From CAYLYP01 sp964387795 (GTDB taxonomy: Bacteria; Bacteroidota; Bacteroidia; Bacteroidales; UBA7960), in NCBI GenBank assembly GCA_964387795.1, contig CAYLYP010000064.1, forward strand, positions 1 to 19,113: a stretch of DNA of 19,113 nt, read 5' to 3'. How positions within the stretch are numbered: position 1 is the stretch's first letter; each line of letters begins with the position of its first letter. Made by a program: the position numbers and the translations under genes. The notes under the pieces are model-generated. The model made no database searches. It had not been told where the DNA came from and was given only the letters and a program-made list of their open reading frames with translations. Below are positions 1-8,326 of this stretch, one piece after another.

Positions 1-478
1 TGAGGTAGTTGCGCTCGTATTTGCGGAATTCTTCGTGTTGCGAGTTGATCAGGGCGTTCATGGGGTAAACGATGACCGCCTGTGTTTTCGCATCAAGAGA
101 TTCGGTTGACCTGAGGATATGATTAAAGATGGTGGCAATGTAGGTCAGCGATTTCCCGGAGCCGGTCCCGGAGGTGACAATGAACTCCTTCCCTGATGCA
201 CCGAGGGTGATAGCCTCCTCCTGGTGTTTGTAAAGCTCGTATTCATGAAAAATATCCTTCAGCTCATGGTGCAACAGACCGTCCTCCACCATACTTTGGA
301 TGGTCCGTCCTTTTTCGAAAGTGGGGTTGAACTGGACCAGCGGATCGGGCCACAATTTCTTATTGTTCAATTCATCCTCCACAAACCGGAGAAGCTGCTG
401 ATCCTTGACATTCAGAAAGCTGTTGATGTAGCTTCTGTAATTGTCAATCAGCTTTTTATGAAATTCAAGTATGTTCAT
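1..478 (-). CDS. DEAD/DEAH-box superfamily 2 helicase, N-terminal part (gene runs off the left edge)
   Basis: Reading the minus strand from the ATG at 478 gives 159 residues beginning MNILEFHKKL. A Q-motif-like YKHQEEAI is at residues 83-90, a perfect Walker A SGTGSGKS at 103-110, and a motif Ia-like YPMNALINSQ at 138-147. This set is typical of large ATP-dependent SF2 helicases with a DUF1998-type or restriction/defence-type architecture (relatives occur in DISARM and Druantia loci), but only the first RecA-like lobe is visible, so the subfamily cannot be fixed. The frame stays open upstream of 478 to at least 544, so a longer start is possible; the ATG was chosen because it gives a normal helicase N-terminus. 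GC is about 50% in the first 60 bases, higher than in the operon. The 99-nt gap to the SH3b gene (479-577) holds no gene or convincing terminator, so co-transcription with the operon is possible but not shown. Confidence 0.85.
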   Translation of the reverse strand, partial: MNILEFHKKLIDNYRSYINSFLNVKDQQLLRFVEDELNNKKLWPDPLVQFNPTFEKGRTIQSMVEDGLLHHELKDIFHEYELYKHQEEAITLGASGKEFIVTSGTGSGKSLTYIATIFNHILRSTESLDAKTQAVIVYPMNALINSQHEEFRKYERNYL

Positions 479-577
479 CAGGTCAGGCCATTTATCAAAA
501 ATTCCGGTCAAATTCCGGCCCGATGGCCGAAACCTTAAAGATGGGAAAAGATTGGGGAAAAAGCAAAGGCCTGGGGA

Positions 578-1120
578 TTACCGTCTTACTGTCACGATGT
601 AAAATTCCCAGCCATAACCCATATTCCTCTGGATAATCTCTTTGCCAATATCCGGAATGACACCCGGGGCGGATGCTCTGTAGTTGTATTCTCCGGGGGG
701 TAAAGTGAGTGTTTTTCTTTGATGAGGGGGAAAAATGTAAGTGTCAAAGTTCAATTTCAAGGTCAAGGTTTTTACGGTATTGTTGTAAATTTCAATCTCC
801 GGATTAGTGCTTGAGATTTCTCCACTTGGAGTGAAGATTCCTTCCTCATTGGATTTAACCCTGTCACCTAACTTGACAAACGATTTGTGAATATATCCTT
901 CTGTGTTTGTTTCAATATCAATAATGTTGTAATATTCATTTTCTGATTCCAAAGAAACGATAAAAATCTGTGTTCCGGGATTCAGGGAAGAAATGATATC
1001 AAATTCAATACCAGGGCCTTCTCTGAAATTTACCTGTTTTGTTGTCCATCCAAGGTATGCTTGGCCATAGCAAACATCAGCAAAAAGTACAAGAATTAAG
1101 AGACACATAAATCGTTTCAT
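578..1120 (-). CDS. Exported SH3b-domain protein
   Basis: A 180-aa protein with a Sec signal peptide (residues 1-19, cleavage likely after CYG). Residues about 29-84 form a bacterial SH3 domain: NFREGPGIEFDII, then a PGT turn and the closing EGYIHKSFVKL strand. SH3b domains usually bind peptidoglycan or peptides. Residues 107-180 look like a small beta-sandwich (YIFPPHQRKTLTLPPGEYNY, then the ending GYGWEFYIVTVRR), a type of C-terminus I associate with Bacteroidota SH3b proteins; I cannot name the domain. It is the last gene of the ten-gene run, 33 nt after the barrel gene. Its likely job is a periplasmic or cell-surface binding module that ties the system to the wall. The signal peptide and SH3b are seen directly; the role is inferred. 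Confidence 0.85.
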   Translation of the reverse strand: MKRFMCLLILVLFADVCYGQAYLGWTTKQVNFREGPGIEFDIISSLNPGTQIFIVSLESENEYYNIIDIETNTEGYIHKSFVKLGDRVKSNEEGIFTPSGEISSTNPEIEIYNNTVKTLTLKLNFDTYIFPPHQRKTLTLPPGEYNYRASAPGVIPDIGKEIIQRNMGYGWEFYIVTVRR

Positions 1121-1153
1121 GGTTTATATATATTTGGTCCTTTTAACGTAATA

Positions 1154-2488
1154 TCAAAACATATAAGAAACAGAGAATGTCATTCTTTTGAAATATGCCT
1201 GGTATAATTCGTAAAACTGTATGTCATTTAATTCATTTGCGAATTGACTTTGTTCAACACTAAACTGAATGTGGTTTATGCGTAATCCACCCCCAAATTC
1301 GTAAGAAATCGGGTACCAGTAATCATCGAGAAGTGGATTGGTGATGACGCTGGCACTTAATCCAGCGTATCCAAAAATGTTAAACCATTTTGAAAAGTTT
1401 AAACGATACTCTAAATCCAAAGGTAATTTAATTGCGTACTGTACCAATTCATCATCTCCTCTCAAAACCGAAATTAAGTCGTTTGTATAACCTTCAAAAA
1501 GTAGTCCGGTATTCAATCCAAAACCATATTTAAACAATGGCTCAATTTTCAATCCAAATTGAACGCCATCAGAGTATGAAGATGAGTTTTTAATTTTTCC
1601 TGCAGTTATGCCTACAGTGTAGCGTGTATTTGGACAGTTAAAACACTTATTTGCCTTACTTTGAGTTGTTTGTTTTATCGGACTTCTTGATTGTTGAGTG
1701 TTGGGATTTGTTCTGGCAAATTGTTCAACATTTATTCTCACTTCTTTTCCGCCAGCTTTTACAATAAAAAAATCTTTTCGGCTTGTGTAATTTGGATTGG
1801 CACTTGCTGTGACGGTAAAACCGTTGCTGTTTGTTTTGACAGTACACCACGAAGGAACAAAAACAGAAGGAACAGAAAATGTGCTTGCATCTGAATACAC
1901 TTGTATTAGTTCACTGGTTTCTCCGTATGAAGTAAAATATAAAGTGCTTTTTGATACACTTAATTTTGTTGCTTGTTTTTCTTTTACTTGCGGTTTGCCT
2001 TCGCCTGCATTTAAGCGTGCTTGAGCATCATCGGGGTCAATGCCTGCATTTATAAGGTTTTGACGTCTTTGTGGTTGAACTCCGTATTTGTTATTCCAAA
2101 TATCTGTAATTTCAGCAGTTGTAGCTTTACGTAATTTCGGTGGATTTAATGCATTATCGCATTTAGAAATTTGCGATTGTGCGTATCTATCTTTTGGGTT
2201 GCTGTCTAAAACTTTTTGATATTCGTCTTTAGCAGTTGAGTAATTTTTGGCAGCAAATGCCTGATTAGCAAATTTAATATGTTCGAAGCACCACTTTGCC
2301 CGTGTGAGTTTAATATCGGCAATTTGTTTGTCTTTACCACTTGAGCTTTTGAAAGCATTATCATAATTGGTTATGGCACAAGCATAATCTCCACTGTCGA
2401 AGCAGCGGTCGCCGTCAGGAATGTCAGTTTGGCAAATAGCCGATATCGTTGTAATAAGGGCAAAGAACAATAGACAAACTCTTTTCAT
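1154..2488 (-). CDS. Outer-membrane beta-barrel protein with TPR, Cpl-7-like and BACON modules
   Basis: A 444-aa protein with a signal peptide (1-20, ending AICQ). Residues 21-114 hold two TPR-like helix pairs, with repeated phrases DSGDYACAITNYDNAF and AAKNYSTAKDEYQKVL. Residues 125-161 resemble the Cpl-7 (CW_7) cell-wall-binding motif, with WNNKYGVQPQRR and LINAGIDPDDAQARLN. Residues 175-257 are a BACON domain with the closing FIVKAGGKEVRINVEQ. Residues 288-444 alternate aromatic and polar strands and end SVSYMF, the C-terminal Phe signature of outer-membrane barrels assembled by BAM. The N-terminal modules should therefore lie in the periplasm and the barrel in the outer membrane. It starts 7 nt after the coiled-coil gene. 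The role is probably the outer-membrane and peptidoglycan anchor of the assembly. Barrel and BACON calls are firm; the Cpl-7-like call is tentative. Confidence 0.85.
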   Translation of the reverse strand: MKRVCLLFFALITTISAICQTDIPDGDRCFDSGDYACAITNYDNAFKSSSGKDKQIADIKLTRAKWCFEHIKFANQAFAAKNYSTAKDEYQKVLDSNPKDRYAQSQISKCDNALNPPKLRKATTAEITDIWNNKYGVQPQRRQNLINAGIDPDDAQARLNAGEGKPQVKEKQATKLSVSKSTLYFTSYGETSELIQVYSDASTFSVPSVFVPSWCTVKTNSNGFTVTASANPNYTSRKDFFIVKAGGKEVRINVEQFARTNPNTQQSRSPIKQTTQSKANKCFNCPNTRYTVGITAGKIKNSSSYSDGVQFGLKIEPLFKYGFGLNTGLLFEGYTNDLISVLRGDDELVQYAIKLPLDLEYRLNFSKWFNIFGYAGLSASVITNPLLDDYWYPISYEFGGGLRINHIQFSVEQSQFANELNDIQFYELYQAYFKRMTFSVSYMF

Positions 2489-2495
2489 TACTTTA

Positions 2496-3422
2496 CTATA
2501 TTTTCTTCAACAAATCGGAAACATCAGCATCGGCATTGGGCTTTTTGCGTTTTATTATTTCAAGTACAATGTCCGATAAATAAGGATAATCACTTAAATT
2601 AAAATCGTAATTAAAAATGTAGGTAGAGAAATTTGACATTATCTTATTGAATTTCATTTTTTGAGTTTCTTCGTCCATTCCTTCTCCAATGAAATTTCTA
2701 TCGATTTTAATTATTTCATCGAGCATTTCTTTCAATCCGTCATTGAAAATTTGATAGTTACCAACTTTTTCTTTTAGTTTGTCAAGAAAATTCGATTTTT
2801 GTTTGACTTGATTAAGTTGCGTTAGCCCATTCTTAATTTGAACTGCATCAAATTTCTTAGTAAGTAGTTCTTTGGCATTGAAGTATATAAGCAAATCATT
2901 CAACACCAACTTTACTTCTACATTATTACCAACAAGTAGTTTATCCCGCTGGACAGATTCCTTACTTGAAGATTCTATTAAATCGTCAAATGGTTTTTTA
3001 TAAGTATCAACTAGGTTACCCAGTGCTTCTGTTTTGCCGCGTTCGTTTTCTTTATGGGCTTTTTGGTCTCCCTGCTGCTTTGTTATTGCTATTTGCTTGT
3101 CTTTGTCTGAAAGTTGAGTTTTCAACAAAGCAATCGAATCGCTTTTCGTTTTTAATTGATTATCAATAATCTTCTTTTGCAACTTATATTTTTCTAAACT
3201 AGACAAATCGAACTTCAACATTTTGATTGTATCTGACAATGCCTTTTGATTGGTTTGCCCAGTAATTATTAGGTTATTGAGTTGATTTTTCACATTTGTA
3301 ATGAATTTTTGCAAACTGTCAATTTCAACTGCTTGTTTTGCCACTTTATCACAACAATCCTGTGAGGATGCGGAACGTACACTGCATAAAATCAATGTTA
3401 TAATTACTATTCTTTTTATCAT
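2496..3422 (-). CDS. Exported coiled-coil protein, function unknown
   Basis: A 308-aa protein with a signal peptide (hydrophobic RIVIITLILCSV at 4-15, cleavage probably around ASS-QDCC at 20-21). Two adjacent Cys (23-24) follow the cut, but the sequence before them is not a lipobox. Residues about 31-130 are a long heptad-patterned coiled coil rich in Lys, Asp, Gln and Leu. The remaining 180 residues look alpha-helical with no motif I recognise. It sits 14 nt after the anchored 305-aa gene and 7 nt before the barrel gene. A periplasmic spacer or adaptor between inner and outer membrane parts is the natural guess, but only the export signal and the coiled coil are visible. Confidence 0.75.
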   Translation of the reverse strand: MIKRIVIITLILCSVRSASSQDCCDKVAKQAVEIDSLQKFITNVKNQLNNLIITGQTNQKALSDTIKMLKFDLSSLEKYKLQKKIIDNQLKTKSDSIALLKTQLSDKDKQIAITKQQGDQKAHKENERGKTEALGNLVDTYKKPFDDLIESSSKESVQRDKLLVGNNVEVKLVLNDLLIYFNAKELLTKKFDAVQIKNGLTQLNQVKQKSNFLDKLKEKVGNYQIFNDGLKEMLDEIIKIDRNFIGEGMDEETQKMKFNKIMSNFSTYIFNYDFNLSDYPYLSDIVLEIIKRKKPNADADVSDLLKKI

Positions 3423-3436
3423 ATTTACCTCCCTTC

Positions 3437-4354
3437 TTACTGTTTATTATTAAAAAAAGCACTAGCGCTTTGACTGTCAGCGTTTAATTTTTGGGTTAAG
3501 CGATTGTATTCACTGTCAAAACTCGAAACATTATATACATCGTTGTCCAACGCATCAATTTCAGCTCTCAGTGGTTGGTATAGAATGTTGGCATAATCTT
3601 TTTGGGAAGTGTAGTATGAATATTTCCCCGACCAATGGTTTATTTTGTTATCTAAATACAAAATATGTTTTTTGAACAACGACTGCCGAATTTCTTTCAA
3701 TCCATTGTGCAGTCGGGTACAATTATTAACGTAATTGTTCTCTAAACCGTTTCTTCGCAAACTTTCAGCCTGCGAAATTTTATCTTTCACATCTTCAATC
3801 GGGAAACGAGCAGACAAATCTGTTAAAGAATAGCTGTAGCTATTACAGGAAGAAATATAAGTTACAATTGCGTTGTACTTGTTCAAAGCATTTTGAATTG
3901 TAGTAAATTCCTTGTCTACTGTACTTCCTGCTACAAGAAATTTCGATCCTTTCAACAAGTTTTTTTCTGTTTGAATAAATCTTAAGTCAGCAGGTTTCCA
4001 TTCTGAACCCATAAAAATCATATATGCCTGCTTGATAAACTTTTCAGAATAGGCGGAAAAGAGATTACTTTCCAGATTCTCTTTCCACTGTTTATTTTCA
4101 AACTCGTTTTTTCCAAATCGGCCTTGTTTGTGGAAATCGTTAATGTGGAAGGCAACTTCATTGTAATAGTCCTTACAGAACTTATTGTCAGGCATTGCTT
4201 TCAGTTTCTCAATTTCTTCTTGCACTTTTTTTATAAATGCGTTTTCAGGTGGTTTAACCGTAGGGGGGGGGATGGTGCTTTGTCTCCAAAAGAAAATTCC
4301 TGCACCAATTGCTACTACAACGATAATGACTAAACTTATTTTTAATATCTTCAT
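3437..4354 (-). CDS. N-terminally membrane-anchored periplasmic protein, function unknown; C9 tract in the gene
   Basis: A 305-aa protein with one N-terminal transmembrane segment (about residues 5-23, ISLVIIVVVAIGAGIFFW) preceded by MKILK, giving an N-in, C-out topology. A short Pro-rich linker (STIPPPTVKPP, 26-36) leads into a mostly helical, charged periplasmic domain that matches no family I can name. The Pro run is encoded by nine consecutive C on the coding strand (plus-strand G at 4263-4271), a possible slippage site just after the membrane anchor. The gene starts 3 nt after the 861-aa gene ends, so the two are almost certainly translated together; both proteins have helical extracytoplasmic regions and may interact. 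Confidence 0.75.
   Translation of the reverse strand: MKILKISLVIIVVVAIGAGIFFWRQSTIPPPTVKPPENAFIKKVQEEIEKLKAMPDNKFCKDYYNEVAFHINDFHKQGRFGKNEFENKQWKENLESNLFSAYSEKFIKQAYMIFMGSEWKPADLRFIQTEKNLLKGSKFLVAGSTVDKEFTTIQNALNKYNAIVTYISSCNSYSYSLTDLSARFPIEDVKDKISQAESLRRNGLENNYVNNCTRLHNGLKEIRQSLFKKHILYLDNKINHWSGKYSYYTSQKDYANILYQPLRAEIDALDNDVYNVSSFDSEYNRLTQKLNADSQSASAFFNNKQ
4263..4271 (-). repeat. Homopolymeric C9 tract inside a coding sequence
   Basis: Nine consecutive G on the plus strand (C on the coding strand) span codons for Ile-Pro-Pro-Pro directly after the transmembrane segment of the 305-aa protein. It is the longest G/C homopolymer in the operon, in an AT-rich gene. Loss or gain of one base would truncate the protein just after its anchor. 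Whether the tract varies in length in the population is unknown. Confidence 0.9.
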
Positions 4355-4357
4355 TGT

Positions 4358-6943
4358 TTAATTTATTTTATTTTTTAATTCCATTATTGAATTACAGGTG
4401 GCCTTGCCGGAAGCGGAATTAAATCTTTTAAAATCATCCGAACTAGCACAAATCAAATCCAAAAATCTCTTCAATTCGCTGTTTTTCAGTATGTTGTTTT
4501 CCTTCACGTTCTTAAGCAAGTCATTATAATCATCTTTTTTGGTACTTGAATTCACCAAGGTCCAAAATTTTTTATACAACTGAATACTTTCTTTTAATCT
4601 TGTAAATTTATCTTCACTGTATTCGTTTAATTTCTGTTTAGTAATCGTAGCACCTTGCAAGTCCTTTTCTATTTGTTTTGTTTCAGCGGTTAAATTACTT
4701 TCTCCTCGAACAGGTTGAGTAACATTTCCTTTTATAGCCACTGTTTCCATTTCTTCCTGTTCCGGTTCTATCGGTTGTTCTTGTTCCTTCTGTTCTATTG
4801 AAGCAAGAATAGCATTGATTGAATCAGCGATTTGGGTTAAAGTAAGAACCGAAACATCACCGATTTTTTGCCTAACCTCTTCGTCATTGGTTCTATCGAT
4901 ATTATCTATGGACGCTTTGAAAGATTGTTGTGTTGGAGAATATTTCTGATTTTTCAATTCAGCAATATTTTCTTCAGTGAGTAAATTCCTTATTCTAATT
5001 GCACTATCTATACTTTGAGCAGATTTTTGCCATTTTTTGTACTCGGTAGAATCATATTTTGCTCCATTACTGCCAACAAACCAAGTCACCGGATTATACC
5101 AAACTATACCACCACTTGTTTCAAATGTCGGTTTTTGTTTCTCCCATATATTTTTGTAATTTTTCAATGTATCAAGCAACAAAGAATTGCCTTCGACATA
5201 TGCAGTAATTTGTTGGGAGGTAAGAGGGGTTTCTTTTGTCTGTTTATCTTTGCGCTCGAAGGGATACATAGCCCAAACAACGAAAAGAACTAACAAAATA
5301 ACTACTGAACTTGCAATAACAGGGTGTTTCGAGAAATATGTTTTTGCTTTTGTGATAAAAGATTTCTGTTTCTCATATTGGGCAACAAGAGTACCTTCGT
5401 AAGAGCCATGTTTGTTGTTTCGATCTAGTCTGAAGCCTCTGAAAACATAACCTTTAGTAATAACATCAACAGATATATCATGGCCTGTTTCTGAATTTGA
5501 ATATTCTGCCAAAGTACATCCATGTTCACCCATATCGAGGGCGTAGGATTTGTAGTTTTCTTGTATTGATTTCTTCAATTCTATTGAAACCAAATTTACA
5601 TCATTTGGACAAAACTCTTTTTCGCCTTTCAAGTTTACTGCTGCACTCGAATAAGTGGCAGTTACTTTATATGTTTCGTGTATTTCACTATCAACGAAAT
5701 TATATTCAGGTTTGTGATTATAAACATTTTTCGTTTGAATTGTAATTTTTATGTCAGTAAAAAATAAAGAATTGCTACCATTATTCCATTCTCCTTGAAA
5801 TTTTATTTTTTTATGTTTTTGTAGAGTCAATACAACCAGGTCATTTTGAATCACTGGTGTTACATTAACTGGATTTGAATAAAAGTCCTCACTTTCTTTT
5901 TTTGCGGAAACATTCCATTGCTTAATAATCTCTTCTCCGTAAAAACTAATTTCTGCAGATCCATTTATTGTTTGCCAAGGTCGATGGCCAATTTGAATTT
6001 CTGCATTATTAATGTAATCTCCTTTGCTGTCTTTGATTTCAAAAACAATTGCTTTCATTTCTTGTGGCAAATCAATTTCGTTGATCAATACTGTCTGCTC
6101 GGTATCATTTACAGTAATATATTCATTGCTGATTTCATACCATTTGCCACACTTCACAACGGTTTGATAGTATTGCTTTGACCAAGTTATTTTCAATTCT
6201 TGTTTTTTACGAATCTTGTTTCGGTTTGAGCGCACACTATAATGGTCATTGACCTGTACCTTGACGTCAATCCTCATTCCTCCTTTTGCAGTTTGATTGA
6301 AAAGCAATTTATACGTTGGATTATACAAATCAATTTTTGCTGTCAAATCGTTTTCAGAATGTCGCAAAGCATTAAGCGGATTCTCGGGTTTGTCATGTAA
6401 TTCGGTATTGATGAAGAGAACTTGGCGATAAGGGCTATATTCTTCCTGGAAAGGGGTATCGAAAAATTTCTGCAATTCACTATCATCTTTGAAATAAATA
6501 TAAGCATCGTCTCTTTCGCCCGATTGCATAATTTCAATATTTTCAGCAGATATGTTAATTAGTTTGTTTTTGTATTCGTCTAAAACCAAGTCCAGAAAAT
6601 TCCAATCTTCTGTAACATCATTTAAATTTTCATCAACAATGTACTTACTGTATTCCTTCGATACTCTTTCTAAGATATAGTAGATATCCGATCCAGCCAA
6701 TTTTTGATTTTTTAGAATAGTAATCGAAAAACCAACAAATCCAGTACGTTTGTCACCCCGAACATCACGAATAATTTTATATTTAGAATAAATTGTATAA
6801 TCTTCTGTAAAACGGATGCCATATGCCTCCTGGCCTATTGCCGCCGCTTTACTCGTATCTGAAGAAACATCAAGTAACCCAGAAATTTTTTTTGGTGTAA
6901 AAATTTTACGACCGCCCTTTGTCCCATGAACTACTATATCCAT
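4358..6943 (-). CDS. Large single-pass membrane protein, possible GTPase-associated (GAP1-N-like) N-terminus
   Basis: An 861-aa protein with no signal peptide and a single transmembrane segment at about 541-560 (PVIASSVVILLVLFVVWAMY), preceded by Lys-rich and followed by mixed charged sequence, so the first 540 residues are probably cytoplasmic and the last 300 extracytoplasmic. Residues 1-105 begin with an HGTKGGRK motif and later a KRTGFVGFSITIL stretch; this order (HG..GG, then R-G-x-V-x-x-S/H) resembles N-terminal modules of GTPase-associated proteins, a tentative link. Residues about 285-530 are beta-rich and look like several tandem beta-sandwich domains. The C-terminal part (565-861) is helical, with a Glu/Gln-rich patch near 725-745. 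The gene starts 5 nt after the GTPase gene, so it is a likely direct partner of that GTPase, carrying its state across the membrane. The N-terminal family assignment is inference. Confidence 0.7.
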   Translation of the reverse strand: MDIVVHGTKGGRKIFTPKKISGLLDVSSDTSKAAAIGQEAYGIRFTEDYTIYSKYKIIRDVRGDKRTGFVGFSITILKNQKLAGSDIYYILERVSKEYSKYIVDENLNDVTEDWNFLDLVLDEYKNKLINISAENIEIMQSGERDDAYIYFKDDSELQKFFDTPFQEEYSPYRQVLFINTELHDKPENPLNALRHSENDLTAKIDLYNPTYKLLFNQTAKGGMRIDVKVQVNDHYSVRSNRNKIRKKQELKITWSKQYYQTVVKCGKWYEISNEYITVNDTEQTVLINEIDLPQEMKAIVFEIKDSKGDYINNAEIQIGHRPWQTINGSAEISFYGEEIIKQWNVSAKKESEDFYSNPVNVTPVIQNDLVVLTLQKHKKIKFQGEWNNGSNSLFFTDIKITIQTKNVYNHKPEYNFVDSEIHETYKVTATYSSAAVNLKGEKEFCPNDVNLVSIELKKSIQENYKSYALDMGEHGCTLAEYSNSETGHDISVDVITKGYVFRGFRLDRNNKHGSYEGTLVAQYEKQKSFITKAKTYFSKHPVIASSVVILLVLFVVWAMYPFERKDKQTKETPLTSQQITAYVEGNSLLLDTLKNYKNIWEKQKPTFETSGGIVWYNPVTWFVGSNGAKYDSTEYKKWQKSAQSIDSAIRIRNLLTEENIAELKNQKYSPTQQSFKASIDNIDRTNDEEVRQKIGDVSVLTLTQIADSINAILASIEQKEQEQPIEPEQEEMETVAIKGNVTQPVRGESNLTAETKQIEKDLQGATITKQKLNEYSEDKFTRLKESIQLYKKFWTLVNSSTKKDDYNDLLKNVKENNILKNSELKRFLDLICASSDDFKRFNSASGKATCNSIMELKNKIN

Positions 6944-6948
6944 TTTGC

Positions 6949-8307
6949 TTAACTCCTAAAGAATTTTCCAATTCTACTTTCACTCACGGGTTTAATTCTT
7001 TCCCACAAGTCATTAATTATATCAGTTGAATATGAACGGTCAATTTTGCAGATCCTTTTGAAATATACATCTCCTATAGAAAAGAGCTTAACCCTGAAAT
7101 CAACCGAATGTTTTTTGCATTGATTTTTTAATACGTCCATAAAAGCGCCAAAGTTTTCATCTAAAAACGCTTTTGCACTTTCTTTTCTGTCAGCACCTTT
7201 TATTTCGTCAGATTTTGTAACTATAACATAAACAGCATCAGTGCGTTTTTTAAAAATCTCGTTGTTGTCACGAAAATAGACTGTTGCAGCTGCTAAATAA
7301 TTTCCTTGAGTAAGATTGTTTTCGTCTATGGTATGTTTAGTTTCCTGATTGTAATCGATAAAGAAAAAATGTATTTTCTGATTATTACTTTTAAGTAACA
7401 ATTTAAGCAAGTTAAAGGATTTTTCAATTTCGTTTCTGTTGTAATCCTTTATTATATGATAACCATATGCCACTTCATAGAAGTATTTAAAAACCTCACC
7501 ACTCAATTCAAAAAACGAGATTTTACGACCTTTGTTATTGCCTCGCTTGTAAAACAGAAAAGGCATATATTGTGTTCTGTCCACTACAGTACGCCCGGGT
7601 AAATAACCGATGTTTTTATTGAATATATTTGTTAAACTATCGCGATAAGTTGCCCCGAACTTAATCTCGATGTCGGGTGCATCCATAGAATATTCTTTAT
7701 TGATAGTACTTAATATTGCCGACAATGCGCAGGTTTTTCCCGACGAAGGTATGCCCCAGAAGAAAATATCTGTATAACCAACGGGCACATCATTTTCGTT
7801 TTGCGGAATATGGCCAAAATTCAAGGGGGGTTCTTCAAAACCATTAATAGTATTAGCATCAATACCCAATTCGTTACATAATTCGTATAAATCCTCTTTG
7901 CTTAGTTTATTTTTAATTTCATCGATAGTGTATTCGTTTATGTCCTCTTTAATTTGGCGTAACATTAATTCACGTTCTTCACGTTTACGTTTTTCTGCAT
8001 TCTCAATGTTTTGAATTTGTTGAATTTTTATTTCTGCTTCTTTGACGTGATTCCCATTAGGATACATGGTTATATATTTTCGAAAGGCCTCTACATTATT
8101 TGCTGCTAAGGCATTATTATATGCCTCATCAGCTTTTTGCTTTAATAATGCTTGAACATTTCTACGTTTTTCCGCTGAATCCCAACCGCCATTGTTTTTG
8201 ATAGCATCAGAAAAATTTTCATATGAAAAATTGTTTTGACAGAGAAAGTCTACAATATCCGATGCAGTATAATCTTCTAAATTCTTAAGTATTTCTTTGA
8301 TCTCCAT
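6949..8307 (-). CDS. Small GTPase-like P-loop protein with a helical N-terminal region
   Basis: With the ATG at 8307 the protein has 452 aa (MEIKEILKNLEDY...). A longer reading from 8403 is open but would overlap the end of the preceding gene and add an unconvincing leader. The G domain fills the C-terminal 270 residues: G1/Walker A GIPSSGKT at 185-192, a G3-like ELSGE at 267-271 (Glu in place of the usual Asp) and G4 TKSD at 364-367. This arrangement resembles the TRAFAC-type GTPases of bacterial conflict systems (the DO-GTPase2 group), from memory only. The first 165 residues are helical and contain a TPR-like stretch (AFRKYITMYPNGNHVKEAEI) and two short EYT/DYT-type repeats. No membrane segment is present, so it should be cytoplasmic. 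It lies 19 nt after the four-TM gene and 5 nt before the 861-aa membrane gene, its probable partner. Confidence 0.8.
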   Translation of the reverse strand: MEIKEILKNLEDYTASDIVDFLCQNNFSYENFSDAIKNNGGWDSAEKRRNVQALLKQKADEAYNNALAANNVEAFRKYITMYPNGNHVKEAEIKIQQIQNIENAEKRKREERELMLRQIKEDINEYTIDEIKNKLSKEDLYELCNELGIDANTINGFEEPPLNFGHIPQNENDVPVGYTDIFFWGIPSSGKTCALSAILSTINKEYSMDAPDIEIKFGATYRDSLTNIFNKNIGYLPGRTVVDRTQYMPFLFYKRGNNKGRKISFFELSGEVFKYFYEVAYGYHIIKDYNRNEIEKSFNLLKLLLKSNNQKIHFFFIDYNQETKHTIDENNLTQGNYLAAATVYFRDNNEIFKKRTDAVYVIVTKSDEIKGADRKESAKAFLDENFGAFMDVLKNQCKKHSVDFRVKLFSIGDVYFKRICKIDRSYSTDIINDLWERIKPVSESRIGKFFRS

Positions 8308-8326
8308 CGTGTTTGTGGTTTGATAG

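Noticed and set aside
224..538. Plus-strand open frame of 104 codons
   Set aside because: It lies antisense to the helicase N-terminus, which has clear motifs (Walker A, YPMNALINSQ); the plus-strand product has none.
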